Shown: piece by piece, positions 1-8,880 of the stretch
Layout of the letters: each line of letters starts with the position of its first letter
How positions within the stretch are numbered: position 1 is the first letter of the stretch
Assembly: GCF_009909145.1 (NCBI RefSeq)
Contig: NZ_JAAAPJ010000024.1
Location: 62,001 to 126,000 of the forward strand
Origin: Corallococcus silvisoli
GTDB taxonomy: Bacteria; Myxococcota; Myxococcia; Myxococcales; Myxococcaceae
Length of the DNA: 64,000 nt
Direction: 5' to 3'
Program-made: the position numbers and the translations under genes
The notes under the pieces: generated by a model
The model's database searches: none
What the model was told of the DNA's origin: nothing
The model's input: only the letters and a program-made list of their open reading frames with translations

Positions 1-405
1 GAGGGGCCCTGGCTCACGCTCAACGGCGACGGGCAGGGCCCGGTGAACAGCGTGGCGGTGATGAGCGAGGTGTCCCCCGCCTACGCACCCCAGGGGCAGT
101 CCCTGGTGTCCGTGTCGGTGGTGGATGACGACGGCGACGCCGAGTCCTTGGAGGCGCGCGTGCGCGCGCAGCTCGCGGAGTGGTTCGGCGCGGCGGTGCC
201 CGCATGGCGGCACCTGCGCACGTATGCCATCGCGCAGGCCCTGCCCGCGCAGCCGCCCGCGGTGCTGGGGGAGCCGCACCGGCCCGTGCGCCTGTCCGCG
301 GGGCTCTACGTGTGCGGCGACCATCGCGAGAACGCCTCCATCAATGGAGCGCTCATGTCGGGGCGCCGCGCGGCGGAGGCGGTGTTGCAGGACCTGGGAC
401 GGTAG
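1..405 (+). CDS. FAD/NAD(P)-dependent amine-oxidase-type oxidoreductase, C-terminal part
   Basis: The gene is cut by the left edge of the window; the frame is open from base 1 and ends with TAG at 403-405, leaving 134 residues. The C-terminal block GLYVCGDHRENASINGA followed by SGRRAAEAVL is the FAD-closing segment of the amine oxidase / phytoene-desaturase-like flavoprotein family, where the conserved Gly-Asp contacts the FAD pyrophosphate and a final helix (GRRAAEAVLQDL) closes the fold. Substrate cannot be told from this fragment, because the N-terminal Rossmann motif and substrate domain lie outside the window. The family call is fairly secure; the specific activity is unknown. Confidence 0.75.
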   Translation, partial: EGPWLTLNGDGQGPVNSVAVMSEVSPAYAPQGQSLVSVSVVDDDGDAESLEARVRAQLAEWFGAAVPAWRHLRTYAIAQALPAQPPAVLGEPHRPVRLSAGLYVCGDHRENASINGALMSGRRAAEAVLQDLGR

Positions 406-417
406 CCCTCCGAGGGC
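405..417. terminator. small perfect palindrome over a stop codon
   Basis: GCCCTC-C-GAGGGC is a perfect inverted repeat whose first base is the last base of the upstream TAG stop. It has no T-tract, so a role as terminator is only a guess. The rest of 418-618 holds no recognisable gene. Confidence 0.3.
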
Positions 418-618
418 GGGAGACCCTCACCCAAGGACAGCTCTCACCGGGTCGCGCGAGGCGGCATGTTGCCTGCGAGGCCACACGCTCCCCGGAGGAT
501 TGCGACCCATGTGGAAGCGCGCGGAGCGACCGGCCAGCCAGACATTGGACGGCTGGACGCACTGCCCGCAGCGGACCTAGGGTCGGACGCACACTCTCCT
601 CGTCCAAGGATTCCGTTC

Positions 619-3090
619 ATGTTCCGCCGCCTTGCCCTCTTGGGGTTGCTCGGTCTCGTGGCCTGTACCGGCGACAGCAATGATGATGACGACACCACCT
701 CGACGAAGGGGACCGTCACCGGCACCCTCCAGCCGTTCCAGGCCGGGTCCGCCGCCGCGTTGAGCGCGCCCTCGTCGCTGGATGCCTTCTTCTCCCTGCC
801 GGGGGCGAAGAGCCTGTCTCGGAAGGTCGCCGACGCGCTCGCCGCTCGCGGCGTGTGGCGCACGGGCATCCCGTCCAAGCCCCTGACGCAGCAGTCGTCG
901 CTGATGCCCGGGGAGATCATCGTCCGCTTCGACACGCCCGACCTGTCCGCGGAGGAGGCCGTCGCGCGGGCGCGCGTCGCCGGCTACCACGTCGTGCACC
1001 AGGCCTTCCTGAGCGACACCCAGCACCTGCTGCGCTTCGAGGTCAGCCAGCCCCAGGCGATGGCCAGCGGCACGCCCAACGTGCGCGCGCTCACCGAGGC
1101 GGAGCACGTGCGCGTGCTCCAGCAGGTCCAGGCCGTGGAGGGCGTGCGGTACGCGGAGAGCAACCTGCGCGTGCGGCCGCTCGCGGTGCCCAATGATCCG
1201 CTCTACTCGCGGCAGTGGCACTACGCGAACATGAACCTGCCGGCGGCCTGGGACCTGGGCACGGGCAGCCCGTCCATCGTCGTGGCGGTGGTGGACACCG
1301 GCATCACGAAGCACCCGGACCTGAACTCGCGCATCCTCCCGGGCATCGACCTCATCTCCAACCCCGCCTCCGCGGGCGACGGCGACGGCGTGGACTCCGA
1401 CCCGACGGACCAGGGCAAGGACCTGCCCAACGGCGGCTCGTCGTACCACGGCACGCACGTGGCCGGGACCATTGGCGCGCTGTCCAACAATGGCGTGGGC
1501 GTGGCGGGCGTCACCTGGAGCGGCCAGAACATCCTGCCGGTGCGCGTGCTGGGAACCCAGGGCGGCACGCTGGCGGACATCATCGCGGGCGTCACCTGGG
1601 CGAGCGGCGGCAACGTCACCGGCGTGCGGCTGAACACCACGCCCGCGCGGGTCATCAACATGAGCCTGGGCGGCAACGGCAGCCCGTCGCAGGCGTTCCA
1701 GGAGGCCATCGACCAGGCCGTGGCGCGCAAGGCCATCCTCGTGGTGGCCGCGGGCAACGAGAACGAGAACACCTCCAACAGCTTCCCGTGCAACCAGCAG
1801 AACGTCATCTGCGTGGGCGCGGTGCGCTTCAACGGCAAGCGCGCCAGCTACTCCAACTTCGGCGCGCAGGTGGACGTCATGGCCACCGGCGGCCAGACGA
1901 GCGAGGACCGCAACGGAGACGGCTTCCCGGACGGCGTGCTGTCCACCCTGCCCAACAGCAGCAACCAGCCTTCGTATGACTGGTACCAGGGCACCAGCAT
2001 GGCCACCCCGCACGTCGCGGGCATCGTCGCGCTGATGCTGGCGCAGAACGCCGCGCTCTCGTCGGCGGACGTGGAGAACATCCTGAAGGACACCGCGGAC
2101 GCGACGAGCAAGTGCTCCGAGGGCTGCGGCGCGGGCCTGGTGGACGCGTACGCCGCGGTGCTGCGCGCCAAGGGCGGCGGGGATCCGACGCGGCCCCCGA
2201 AGCTCGCCATCAGCACCACGCAGCTGGCCTTCACCGGGGCGGCCTCCCAGGCGCTGACGGTGCGCAACAACGGCGGTGGCACGCTGCAGGTGAGCGTCGC
2301 CGTCTCCGGCGCCAACGCCTCCGCGGTGTCCGTGTCCAACAGCACGCTGTCCATCCCCGCGTACAAGTCCGCGACGCTGAACGTGAGCGTCAATCCGGGC
2401 TCGCTGGCGGTGGGCACCTACCTGGCGCAGGTGGACCTCACCGGCGCTTCGGGCGCGGGCTCCGCGCAGGTGCTGGTGAAGTTCCGCGTGGGCGCCACCG
2501 AGACGAAGGACGCGGTCCTCGCGTTCGCCTACCTGGATGCCGCGGGCGAGGTGCAGATCGACGACGACGGCATCGGCACGGTGTCCGCGGCCGGCGGGTA
2601 CAACTACAGCACGAAGATCACCGCGCGCGACTACCTGGTGCTGGCGTGCATCGACGACACCGGCGAAGGCGACTACTTCGACGACGGCGACCGCGTGGGC
2701 TTCTGGCGCGACACCACCCAGGTGGAGACCGTGACCGTCACCAAGGGCCAGACGACCAGCGGCATCAGCTTCACGCTGGTCCCCTACCAGGCGGACCAGG
2801 ACGAGCATCCCAACACGACCATCGGGCAGCCCTGCACCAGCAGCAGCCAGTGCGGCACCAATGGCCTGTGCGCGACGGGGAGCTACTTCCCGGGGGGCTA
2901 CTGCACCCAGAGCTGCCTGTCCGCGAGCTGCCCGTCGGGTTCGGCCTGCTACAGCAGCACCGACGGTACCAGCGCCTATTGCTTCGCGTCCTGCACGCCG
3001 CCGTCCTCTGGCAGCGCCCAGGGCACGTGCCGCGCGGGCTACGTGTGCAGCGACGACGGCGCGGGCAAGGGCGTGTGCCTGACGCCGTGA
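619..3090 (+). CDS. Secreted S8 (subtilisin-like) serine protease, lipoprotein, with Cys-rich C-terminal domain
   Basis: An 823-residue predicted extracytoplasmic endopeptidase. The ATG at 619 gives a lipoprotein signal (MFRRLALLGLLGLVAC), so lipidation at Cys16 is expected; an upstream in-frame start at 466 would bury this signal. An N-terminal prodomain is followed by the peptidase domain with catalytic Asp226 (VVDTG), His280 (HGTHVAG), Ser460 (GTSMATPHVAG) and oxyanion Asn380 (AAGNENEN). After it come a beta-sandwich region (about 520-620), a second small domain (about 620-720), and a final stretch of about 90 residues with 12 cysteines. Such tails are typical of secreted myxobacterial proteins. 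It stands alone, with a strong hairpin downstream. Function in predation or nutrient release is an inference. Confidence 0.92.
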   Translation: MFRRLALLGLLGLVACTGDSNDDDDTTSTKGTVTGTLQPFQAGSAAALSAPSSLDAFFSLPGAKSLSRKVADALAARGVWRTGIPSKPLTQQSSLMPGEIIVRFDTPDLSAEEAVARARVAGYHVVHQAFLSDTQHLLRFEVSQPQAMASGTPNVRALTEAEHVRVLQQVQAVEGVRYAESNLRVRPLAVPNDPLYSRQWHYANMNLPAAWDLGTGSPSIVVAVVDTGITKHPDLNSRILPGIDLISNPASAGDGDGVDSDPTDQGKDLPNGGSSYHGTHVAGTIGALSNNGVGVAGVTWSGQNILPVRVLGTQGGTLADIIAGVTWASGGNVTGVRLNTTPARVINMSLGGNGSPSQAFQEAIDQAVARKAILVVAAGNENENTSNSFPCNQQNVICVGAVRFNGKRASYSNFGAQVDVMATGGQTSEDRNGDGFPDGVLSTLPNSSNQPSYDWYQGTSMATPHVAGIVALMLAQNAALSSADVENILKDTADATSKCSEGCGAGLVDAYAAVLRAKGGGDPTRPPKLAISTTQLAFTGAASQALTVRNNGGGTLQVSVAVSGANASAVSVSNSTLSIPAYKSATLNVSVNPGSLAVGTYLAQVDLTGASGAGSAQVLVKFRVGATETKDAVLAFAYLDAAGEVQIDDDGIGTVSAAGGYNYSTKITARDYLVLACIDDTGEGDYFDDGDRVGFWRDTTQVETVTVTKGQTTSGISFTLVPYQADQDEHPNTTIGQPCTSSSQCGTNGLCATGSYFPGGYCTQSCLSASCPSGSACYSSTDGTSAYCFASCTPPSSGSAQGTCRAGYVCSDDGAGKGVCLTP

Positions 3091-3103
3091 GGTGAAGTCC
3101 CGT

Positions 3104-3140
3104 CCGCCGGCGGCGCGCGTGTGAACGTGCCCGCCGGCGG
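3104..3140 (+). terminator. GC-rich hairpin after the S8 protease
   Basis: Two copies of the self-complementary decamer CCGCCGGCGG at 3104-3113 and 3131-3140 can pair over a 17-base loop. It lies 13 bases after the protease stop. No T-tract follows, so it is a likely but unproven terminator or RNA-stabilising hairpin. Confidence 0.45.
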
Positions 3141-3170
3141 CCTCCGCGCCGGGGTACGCTGCCGCGCGCG

Positions 3171-3824
3171 ATGAGCGTCTCTTCCGTTGCACCGCCGGCT
3201 CCGGAGGGCGCGGCCCAGACCGCGTGGCGGGCCGTGGCCATCGGTGGCGTGCTGGCCTGGACGGCGCTGGTGCACGCGCATCCGCCCCGCTTCTTCACCG
3301 TCGCTTCCGCGTTCTGCGCCCTCTGGCTCGCGGTGACGTGGCGGGCGATGGGGCCCTGGCGCAGGCCGCCTCCCACGCTGTCGCTTTTGGATGCGGCGTG
3401 GGGCGGGGCGCAGGGCGTGGTGCTGTACGTGGGCGCGCGGGTCTTCCTGTGGGCCTTCTGCGGCGGCTTCACCGACGCGCTCTGCGAGCCCCTGCACGCG
3501 GTCTATTCGACGTTCGGAACGGGGTCTCCGGGCATGGCCCTGGCCCTGGTGCTGCTGCTCGTCCCCGCGGAGGAGTTGTTCTGGCGGGGCTGGGTGCAGG
3601 GCGCGCTGCGTCCCCGCCTGGGCCGGTGGGGGGCGGTCGCCGGGTCGGCGGTGGCGTCCAGCCTGGTGCTGCTGGGCTTCGGGGAGCCGCTGCTGGCGCT
3701 GGCCGCGCTGCCCACGTCGCTCGCCTGGGGAGCGCTGGCCGAGTGGCGCCGGACGCCGCTGGCGTCATGGTTGAGCCATGCACTGTGGGACGTGCTCATC
3801 GTCGTGGTGTGGCCCGCGACGTGA
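3171..3824 (+). CDS. CPBP-family intramembrane glutamic endopeptidase
   Basis: A 217-residue integral membrane protein of the CAAX-protease/bacteriocin-processing (CPBP, Abi) family. Motif 1 is PAEELFWRG with Glu134, Glu135 and Arg139; a final conserved His203 sits in LSHALWD. Several hydrophobic helices flank these motifs, as expected for active-site residues placed inside the membrane. Bacterial members have been linked to bacteriocin immunity or protein maturation, but the substrate is not predictable here. The stop is followed closely by the ketopantoate reductase gene, so the two could be co-transcribed. Confidence 0.8.
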   Translation: MSVSSVAPPAPEGAAQTAWRAVAIGGVLAWTALVHAHPPRFFTVASAFCALWLAVTWRAMGPWRRPPPTLSLLDAAWGGAQGVVLYVGARVFLWAFCGGFTDALCEPLHAVYSTFGTGSPGMALALVLLLVPAEELFWRGWVQGALRPRLGRWGAVAGSAVASSLVLLGFGEPLLALAALPTSLAWGALAEWRRTPLASWLSHALWDVLIVVVWPAT

Positions 3825-3848
3825 GGGGGCGTGACACAATGCGCGCCC

Positions 3849-4880
3849 ATGGCCTCGTCCCCTGAAATCGGTGTCTTCGGCGCGGGCAGCATCGGCTGTT
3901 ACGTCGGTGGCCGGCTCGCGGCGACGGGCGCGGCGGTGCGCTTCGTTGGCCGCGAGCGCGTGGTGGAGGAGGTCCGCGCCCACGGGCTGCACCTGACGGA
4001 CTGGCGGGGCGCGGACTTGAAGGTGCCCGCGGCGGAGGTGCGCATCGGCACGGAGCCGGAGGCGCTGGCCACGGCGGACCTGGTGCTCGTCACGGTGAAG
4101 TCCGCGGCGACCGAGGAGGCGGGGCGGACGCTCGCGTCGTGGCTCAAGCCCGGCGCCAGCGTCATCAGCTTCCAGAACGGCTTGCACAACGCGGAGGTGC
4201 TGCGCGGCCTGCTGCCCGGCCGCACGGTGCTCACCGGCATGGTGCCCTTCAACGTCGCGGCGCAGGGGAGGGGCGGCTTTCACGCGGGCTCGGAGGGCAC
4301 CCTGGAGGTGGCCCGGCACGCGGCGCTCGCGCCCTTCCTGGAGGACTTCGCCCGGGCGGGGCTCCCGTTGAAGCAGCACGCGGACATCCTCGCGGTCCAG
4401 TGGGCGAAGCTGCTGTTCAACCTCAACAACGCGCTCAACGCGCTGGCGGACCTGCCGTTGAAGCAGGAGCTGTCCCAGCGCGCCTGGCGGCGGTGTCTGG
4501 CGCTCGCGCAGGCAGAGGCGCTGGCGGTGCTGGACCGGGCCGGGGTGAGGCCCGCGAAGCTGACGCCGCTGCCGACGCACTGGGTTCCGGCCCTGCTGAA
4601 GCTGCCGGACGCGGTGTTCTCCGTGCTCGCGAAGAAGATGCTCGCCATCGACCCCAAGGCGCGCTCGTCCATGTGGGACGACCTGCACGCGGGCCGCAAG
4701 ACGGAGGTGGACTTCCTCAACGGCGAGGTCGTCCAGCTCGCCCGGACGCAGGGCCTGTCCGCGCCGGTGAACGCCCGCCTCGTGGCGCTCATCCGCGAGG
4801 CGGAGCGCGGCGACCGCCGGGCGTGGACCGGTGAAGCGCTGCTCGCCGACCTGACGGCCGCGCAGGCTTCGAAGGGGTAG
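3849..4880 (+). CDS. panE: 2-dehydropantoate 2-reductase (ketopantoate reductase family)
   Basis: A 343-residue NADPH-dependent reductase that in pantothenate/CoA synthesis reduces ketopantoate to pantoate. The N-terminal Rossmann motif GVFGAGSIGCYVGGRLA is near residue 6. In the C-terminal domain, KLLFNLNNALNAL and SSMWDDLHAGRKTEVDFLNG match the ApbA/PanE helices that bind substrate. The ATG at 3849 puts the nucleotide-binding strand at the very N-terminus as usual; a GTG at 3831 would add six residues. Ketopantoate reductase paralogues are common and not all act on pantoate, so the symbol is tentative. Confidence 0.82.
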   Translation: MASSPEIGVFGAGSIGCYVGGRLAATGAAVRFVGRERVVEEVRAHGLHLTDWRGADLKVPAAEVRIGTEPEALATADLVLVTVKSAATEEAGRTLASWLKPGASVISFQNGLHNAEVLRGLLPGRTVLTGMVPFNVAAQGRGGFHAGSEGTLEVARHAALAPFLEDFARAGLPLKQHADILAVQWAKLLFNLNNALNALADLPLKQELSQRAWRRCLALAQAEALAVLDRAGVRPAKLTPLPTHWVPALLKLPDAVFSVLAKKMLAIDPKARSSMWDDLHAGRKTEVDFLNGEVVQLARTQGLSAPVNARLVALIREAERGDRRAWTGEALLADLTAAQASKG

Positions 4881-4976
4881 GGCTCGAGGCGCCGTACCCG
4901 GGAGCGTGGCGGGCCTTCCGACCCGCGCACGCCCGTGCGCTCCGTCCTCAGGGGGCGGGGGCCCCGCCCCCAAGGC

Positions 4977-6959
4977 TCAGGTGGACGGCGACGTCTCCGC
5001 CGGAGCGCTGGCGGCGGGCGGCGGCACCTGGGCCGCGCTCGGTGCGCCGGGCCCCGCGCTCGTGGCCACCTGCGTGAGCAGCGCCGTCATCCGCCGGGCG
5101 AAGCGGTTCGGGTCGCTCAGCGGGCTGCCCTCGGTGAGCAGCGCCTGGTCGTGGAGCAGCTCGATCCACTCCCCCACCTGCGGCGTGGACGGGTCGCGGG
5201 CGATGAGGCCGCGCAGGTGCTCGATGACCGGGTGCTTGGGATTGACCTCCAGGATGCGCTTGACGCGCGGCATCCCCTTGCCGCGCTCCTTGAGCAGGCG
5301 CTCCAGGTACGCCGGCGTCCCGCCCTCCGACACCACGAGGCACACCGGCGAATCCGTGAGGCGGTCGGACACGCGCACCTCGCGCACGTCCTCCTTCAGC
5401 ACGTCCTTCATCTTCTCCGTCAGGCCCTTGAGCCCTTCGGACTGCTGCTCCTTCGCCTTCTTCTCCTCGTCCGTGGACTGGAGCTTCAGGTCCGCGTTGA
5501 GCGCGGACACCAGCGGCTTGCCCTGGAAGTCGCGCAGGCCCTGCGCGGCCCACTCGTCCACCGGGTCCGTCATGAAGAGCACCTCGTAGCCGCGCTGCTT
5601 CAGCGCCTCCAGGTGCGGGCTGTCCGCCACCGCCTTCCGGCTCTCGCCGTAGACGTAATAGATGGCCTCCTGGCCCTCCTTCATGCGGCCCACGTAGTCC
5701 GCCAGGGACGTCAGCCCCTCCTCGCGGGAGGACTCGTAGCGCACCAGCGCGCCCAGCTTCTCGCGGTACTCCGTCTCCAGCGTCAGGCCTTCCTTCACCA
5801 CCGTGCCGAAGGACTCCCAGAACGCGCGGTAGTCGTCCGGCTTGTCCTTGGCCAGCTTCTCCAGGAGGTCCAGCGACTTCTTCACCACGTGCTTGCGGAT
5901 GGCGCGCACCACCGCGGAGTCCTGCAACATCTCACGCGACACGTTGAGCGGCAGGTCGTCCGAGTCGATGACGCCGCGCACGAAGCGCAGCCACTGCGGC
6001 ACCAGGTCCTCGCAGCGGTCCATGATGAACACGCGCTTGACGAACAGCCGCACGCCGCGCTGCTGCTGCGAGTTCAAGTCGAACGGCGGGTGCTTGGGCA
6101 CGAAGAGCAGGCCGGTGAACTGCTGCGTGCCGTCCGCCTTGAAGTGCGTCCACGCCAGCGGCTGGTCGAAGTCGTGCGTCAGGTGCTTGTAGAACTCCTG
6201 GTACTGCTCGTCCGTGATGTCGCTCTTCGGACGCTGCCAGAGGGCGCTCGCCTTGTTCACCACCTCCAGCGCCGCTTCCGTGGCCTGGGTGTCCCCGCTG
6301 CCCACGTGCTTGGTCACCTGGAGCTTGATGGGGTGGCCCACGTAGTCCGAGTACTGGGTGATGAGCTGGCGCAGCTTCCACTCGTCCAGGAACTCCTTCT
6401 GGTCCGGCTTCAGGTGCAGCGTGATGGCCGTGCCGCGCGTGGCCTTCTCCGCGGGCTCCACCGTGAACGTGCCGTGCGCCTCCGACGCCCACTTCCACGC
6501 GGACGTCTCCCCCGCGGCGCGGCTCACCACCTCCACGCGGTCCGCCACCAGGTACGCGCTGTAGAAGCCCACGCCGAACTGGCCGATGAGCTGCATGTCC
6601 TTCTGGCCCTTCTGCGCCAGCGCCTGGAGGAACTCGCGCGAACCGGAGTGCGCGATGGTGCCCAGGTTCTTCACCAGCTCGTCGTGCGTCATGCCGATGC
6701 CGGTGTCCTCCAGGGTGAGGGTCCCCTTGTCGGCGTCCGGGACGATGCGCAGCTCCAGCGTGGGCTCGTCCTTGAGGAGGTCCGGCTCCGTGATGGCGCG
6801 GAAGCGCAGCTTGTCCAGCGCGTCGGACGCGTTGGACACCAGCTCGCGCAGGAAGATCTCCTGGTGGCTGTAGAGCGAGTTGATGACCAGGCTCAGCAGC
6901 TGCTGGATCTCCGCCTGGAATGAGTGGGTTTCCCTCTGGGGGTGGGTCTCTGCGGACAT
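4977..6959 (-). CDS. htpG: Chaperone HtpG (Hsp90)
   Basis: A 660-residue cytosolic ATP-dependent chaperone. The start ATG gives [10 protein letters not shown] followed by the family signature [20 protein letters not shown]. The GHKL ATPase motifs [11 protein letters not shown] (N-terminal lid region) and [17 protein letters not shown] are intact. The middle and C-terminal dimerisation domains are complete, and the protein ends in an Ala/Pro/Ser-rich tail of about 30 residues that adds to the usual bacterial length of about 625-635. It is divergent from the M49-like peptidase gene with 132 bases between the starts. The identification is essentially certain; a function for the tail is unknown. 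Confidence 0.97.
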
Positions 6960-6998
6960 GAAGGCCTCCGGGCGCTGACGACACGCGCCAATGCCTTC

Positions 6999-7026
6999 CC
7001 CATAACCATGCCCGCCGGCTTGTCGA
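6999..7026 (-). promoter_or_regulatory. candidate htpG promoter
   Basis: Read on the minus strand, TCGACA (7021-7026) and TATGGG (6999-7004) are separated by 16 bases and lie about 40-67 bases upstream of the htpG ATG. The match to a housekeeping -35/-10 is partial. No clear heat-shock sigma-32 consensus or CIRCE repeat was seen. Confidence 0.25.
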
Positions 7027-7091
7027 GAAGAGGGAATCCATGTCCCACCCTTCCGCTGGGAGGCGGGGGCGGGTTGGGGTAGGGAAGGGGC

Positions 7092-8804
7092 ATGCCCAAG
7101 TCCCGAACCCTCCTGCCCCTGCTCGGCGCGATGCTCCTGTCGGGCACCGCCCCCGCCGCGGAAGCGCCCGCCCGCCTGCCCGATGCCCCGACGCTGAAGC
7201 GGATGACCGCGCGCTTCGCCCCGGTGGACCTCAAGGTGGACGTCTCGAAGCTGCCGGACGCGGAGAAGCGCGCCCTGGCCAAGGTCATCCAGGCCGCGAA
7301 GTTGATGGACCCCCTCTTCCTGCGCCAGGCCTGGGCGGGCAACGAGGCGCTGCTGCTGGACCTGGTGAAGGACACGACGCCCCTGGGCAAGGAGCGGCTG
7401 CACGCGTTCCTGCTCAACAAGGGCCCCTGGTCGCGCCTGGACGAGGCGAAGCCGTTCCTGCCCGGCGTGCCGCCGAAGCCGGACGAGGGCAACTTCTATC
7501 CCGCGGGCGCCACCAAGGCGGAGGTGGAGGCGTGGGTGAAGAGCCTGCCGGAGGCGCAGCAGCACGCGGCCACGGGCTTCTTCACCACGCTGCGCAAGGC
7601 GCCGGACGGCAAGTTCGTGACCGTGCCCTACAGCGTGGAGTACCAGGGCGAGCTGGCCATGGCCGCGCAGCTGTTGCGTGAGGCGGCGGCGCTCACCCAG
7701 CAGCCCACGCTCAAGGCCTTCCTGGAGAAGCGCGCGGAGGCGTTCCTGTCCAACGACTACTACGCGAGCGAGGTCGCGTGGATGGAGCTGGACGCGAGCG
7801 TGGAGCCCACCGTGGGCCCCTATGAGGTCTACGAGGACGGCTGGTTCAACTACAAGGCCGCGTTCGAGGCGTTCATCGGCCTGCGCGACGACGCGGAGAC
7901 CCAGAAGCTGGCGAAGTTCAGCGCGGAGCTCCAGGAGCTGGAGAACAACCTCCCCATCGAGCCCGCGCTGCGCAACCCGAAGCTGGGCGCGCTGGCCCCC
8001 ATCCGCGTCATCAACAGCATCTACTCCTCCGGCGACGGCAACCGGGGCGTGCAGACGGCGGCCTTCAACCTGCCCAACGACGAGCGCGTGGCGGCGGAGA
8101 AGGGCACCAAGCGCGTGATGCTCAAGAACGTGCAGGAGGCCAAGTTCCAGCGCGTGCTGCTGCCCATCGCGAAGGTGGCGCTGCCCGCGAAGGACCGCAA
8201 GGACGTGTCCTTCGACGCCTTCTTCACGCACATCCTGATGCACGAGCTGATGCACGGCCTGGGGCCCCACAACGTCACCGTGGCCGGGAAGCAGACCACG
8301 GTGCGGCAGGCGCTCCAGGCGTCCTCCAGCGCCATCGAGGAGGCCAAGGCGGACATCTCCGGCCTGTGGGCGCTCCAGCGGCTGGTGGACAAGGGCACGC
8401 TGGACAAGGAGCTGCAGCGGACCATGTACACGACGTTCCTCGCGTCCGCGTTCCGCTCCATCCGCTTCGGCATCGACGAGGCGCACGGCAAGGGCATCGC
8501 GCTGCAGCTCAACCACTTCCTGGACACCGGCGCGGTGAAGGTGAACGCGGACGGCACCTTTGAAGTGGTGCCGGACAAGATCCAGGCGTCCGTCACGTCG
8601 CTGACGAACCAGCTCATGGCCCTCCAGGCCCAGGGCGACCGCGCGGCCGCGGAGGCGCTGCTCGCGAAGCAGGGCGTGGTGCGGCCCTCCGTGCAGAAGG
8701 TGCTGGAGCGGCTGAAGAACGTGCCGGTGGACATCGAGCCGCGCTACGTCACGGCCGACGCGGTGGTGAAGGACTTCGGCGCCCCGGCGTCGGGGACGAA
8801 GTAG
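7092..8804 (+). CDS. M49-like (dipeptidyl-peptidase III family) zinc metallopeptidase, exported
   Basis: A 570-residue protein with an N-terminal signal peptide (about residues 1-22, ending near APAAEA). It carries a zinc site HELMHGLG at His384/Glu385/His388 and a second motif EEAKAD (Glu416, Glu417) that corresponds to the EECRAE-type ligand motif of DPP III. The protein lacks the extra residue of the classical M49 HExxGH motif, having a plain HExxH. Length, the two-motif order and the surrounding helices fit the M49 clan and its NUDIX-annotated bacterial relatives. It probably trims dipeptides from oligopeptides in the periplasm, but substrate and even exopeptidase activity are inferred. 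Confidence 0.7.
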   Translation: MPKSRTLLPLLGAMLLSGTAPAAEAPARLPDAPTLKRMTARFAPVDLKVDVSKLPDAEKRALAKVIQAAKLMDPLFLRQAWAGNEALLLDLVKDTTPLGKERLHAFLLNKGPWSRLDEAKPFLPGVPPKPDEGNFYPAGATKAEVEAWVKSLPEAQQHAATGFFTTLRKAPDGKFVTVPYSVEYQGELAMAAQLLREAAALTQQPTLKAFLEKRAEAFLSNDYYASEVAWMELDASVEPTVGPYEVYEDGWFNYKAAFEAFIGLRDDAETQKLAKFSAELQELENNLPIEPALRNPKLGALAPIRVINSIYSSGDGNRGVQTAAFNLPNDERVAAEKGTKRVMLKNVQEAKFQRVLLPIAKVALPAKDRKDVSFDAFFTHILMHELMHGLGPHNVTVAGKQTTVRQALQASSSAIEEAKADISGLWALQRLVDKGTLDKELQRTMYTTFLASAFRSIRFGIDEAHGKGIALQLNHFLDTGAVKVNADGTFEVVPDKIQASVTSLTNQLMALQAQGDRAAAEALLAKQGVVRPSVQKVLERLKNVPVDIEPRYVTADAVVKDFGAPASGTK

Positions 8805-8818
8805 CGTCCGCCGCCATT

Positions 8819-8861
8819 CCCCGTCCCACCGCGCGACTTTTTCCGTGCGCGCGGGGCGGGG
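8819..8861 (+). terminator. long stem-loop between the M49-like gene and the ketolase gene
   Basis: An arm beginning CCCCGTCCC at 8819-8837 pairs almost completely with GTGCGCGCGGGGCGGGG at 8845-8861, with the loop TTTTTCC. It begins 15 bases after the upstream stop and ends just before the ketolase start region. It may terminate the upstream transcript, or control translation of the downstream gene. Confidence 0.5.
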
Positions 8862-8880
8862 CATGGCCAGTCAGGAGGCC

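Noticed and set aside
577..3192. Long open frame on the minus strand opposite the S8 protease
   Set aside because: It is antisense to a complete catalytic protease; composition is Arg/Ala/His-rich with no family motif, as expected from the GC-biased third position of the real gene.
6960..8864. In-frame upstream extension of htpG
   Set aside because: It is antisense to the M49-like peptidase, and the Hsp90 N-terminus starts at the ATG at 6957-6959.
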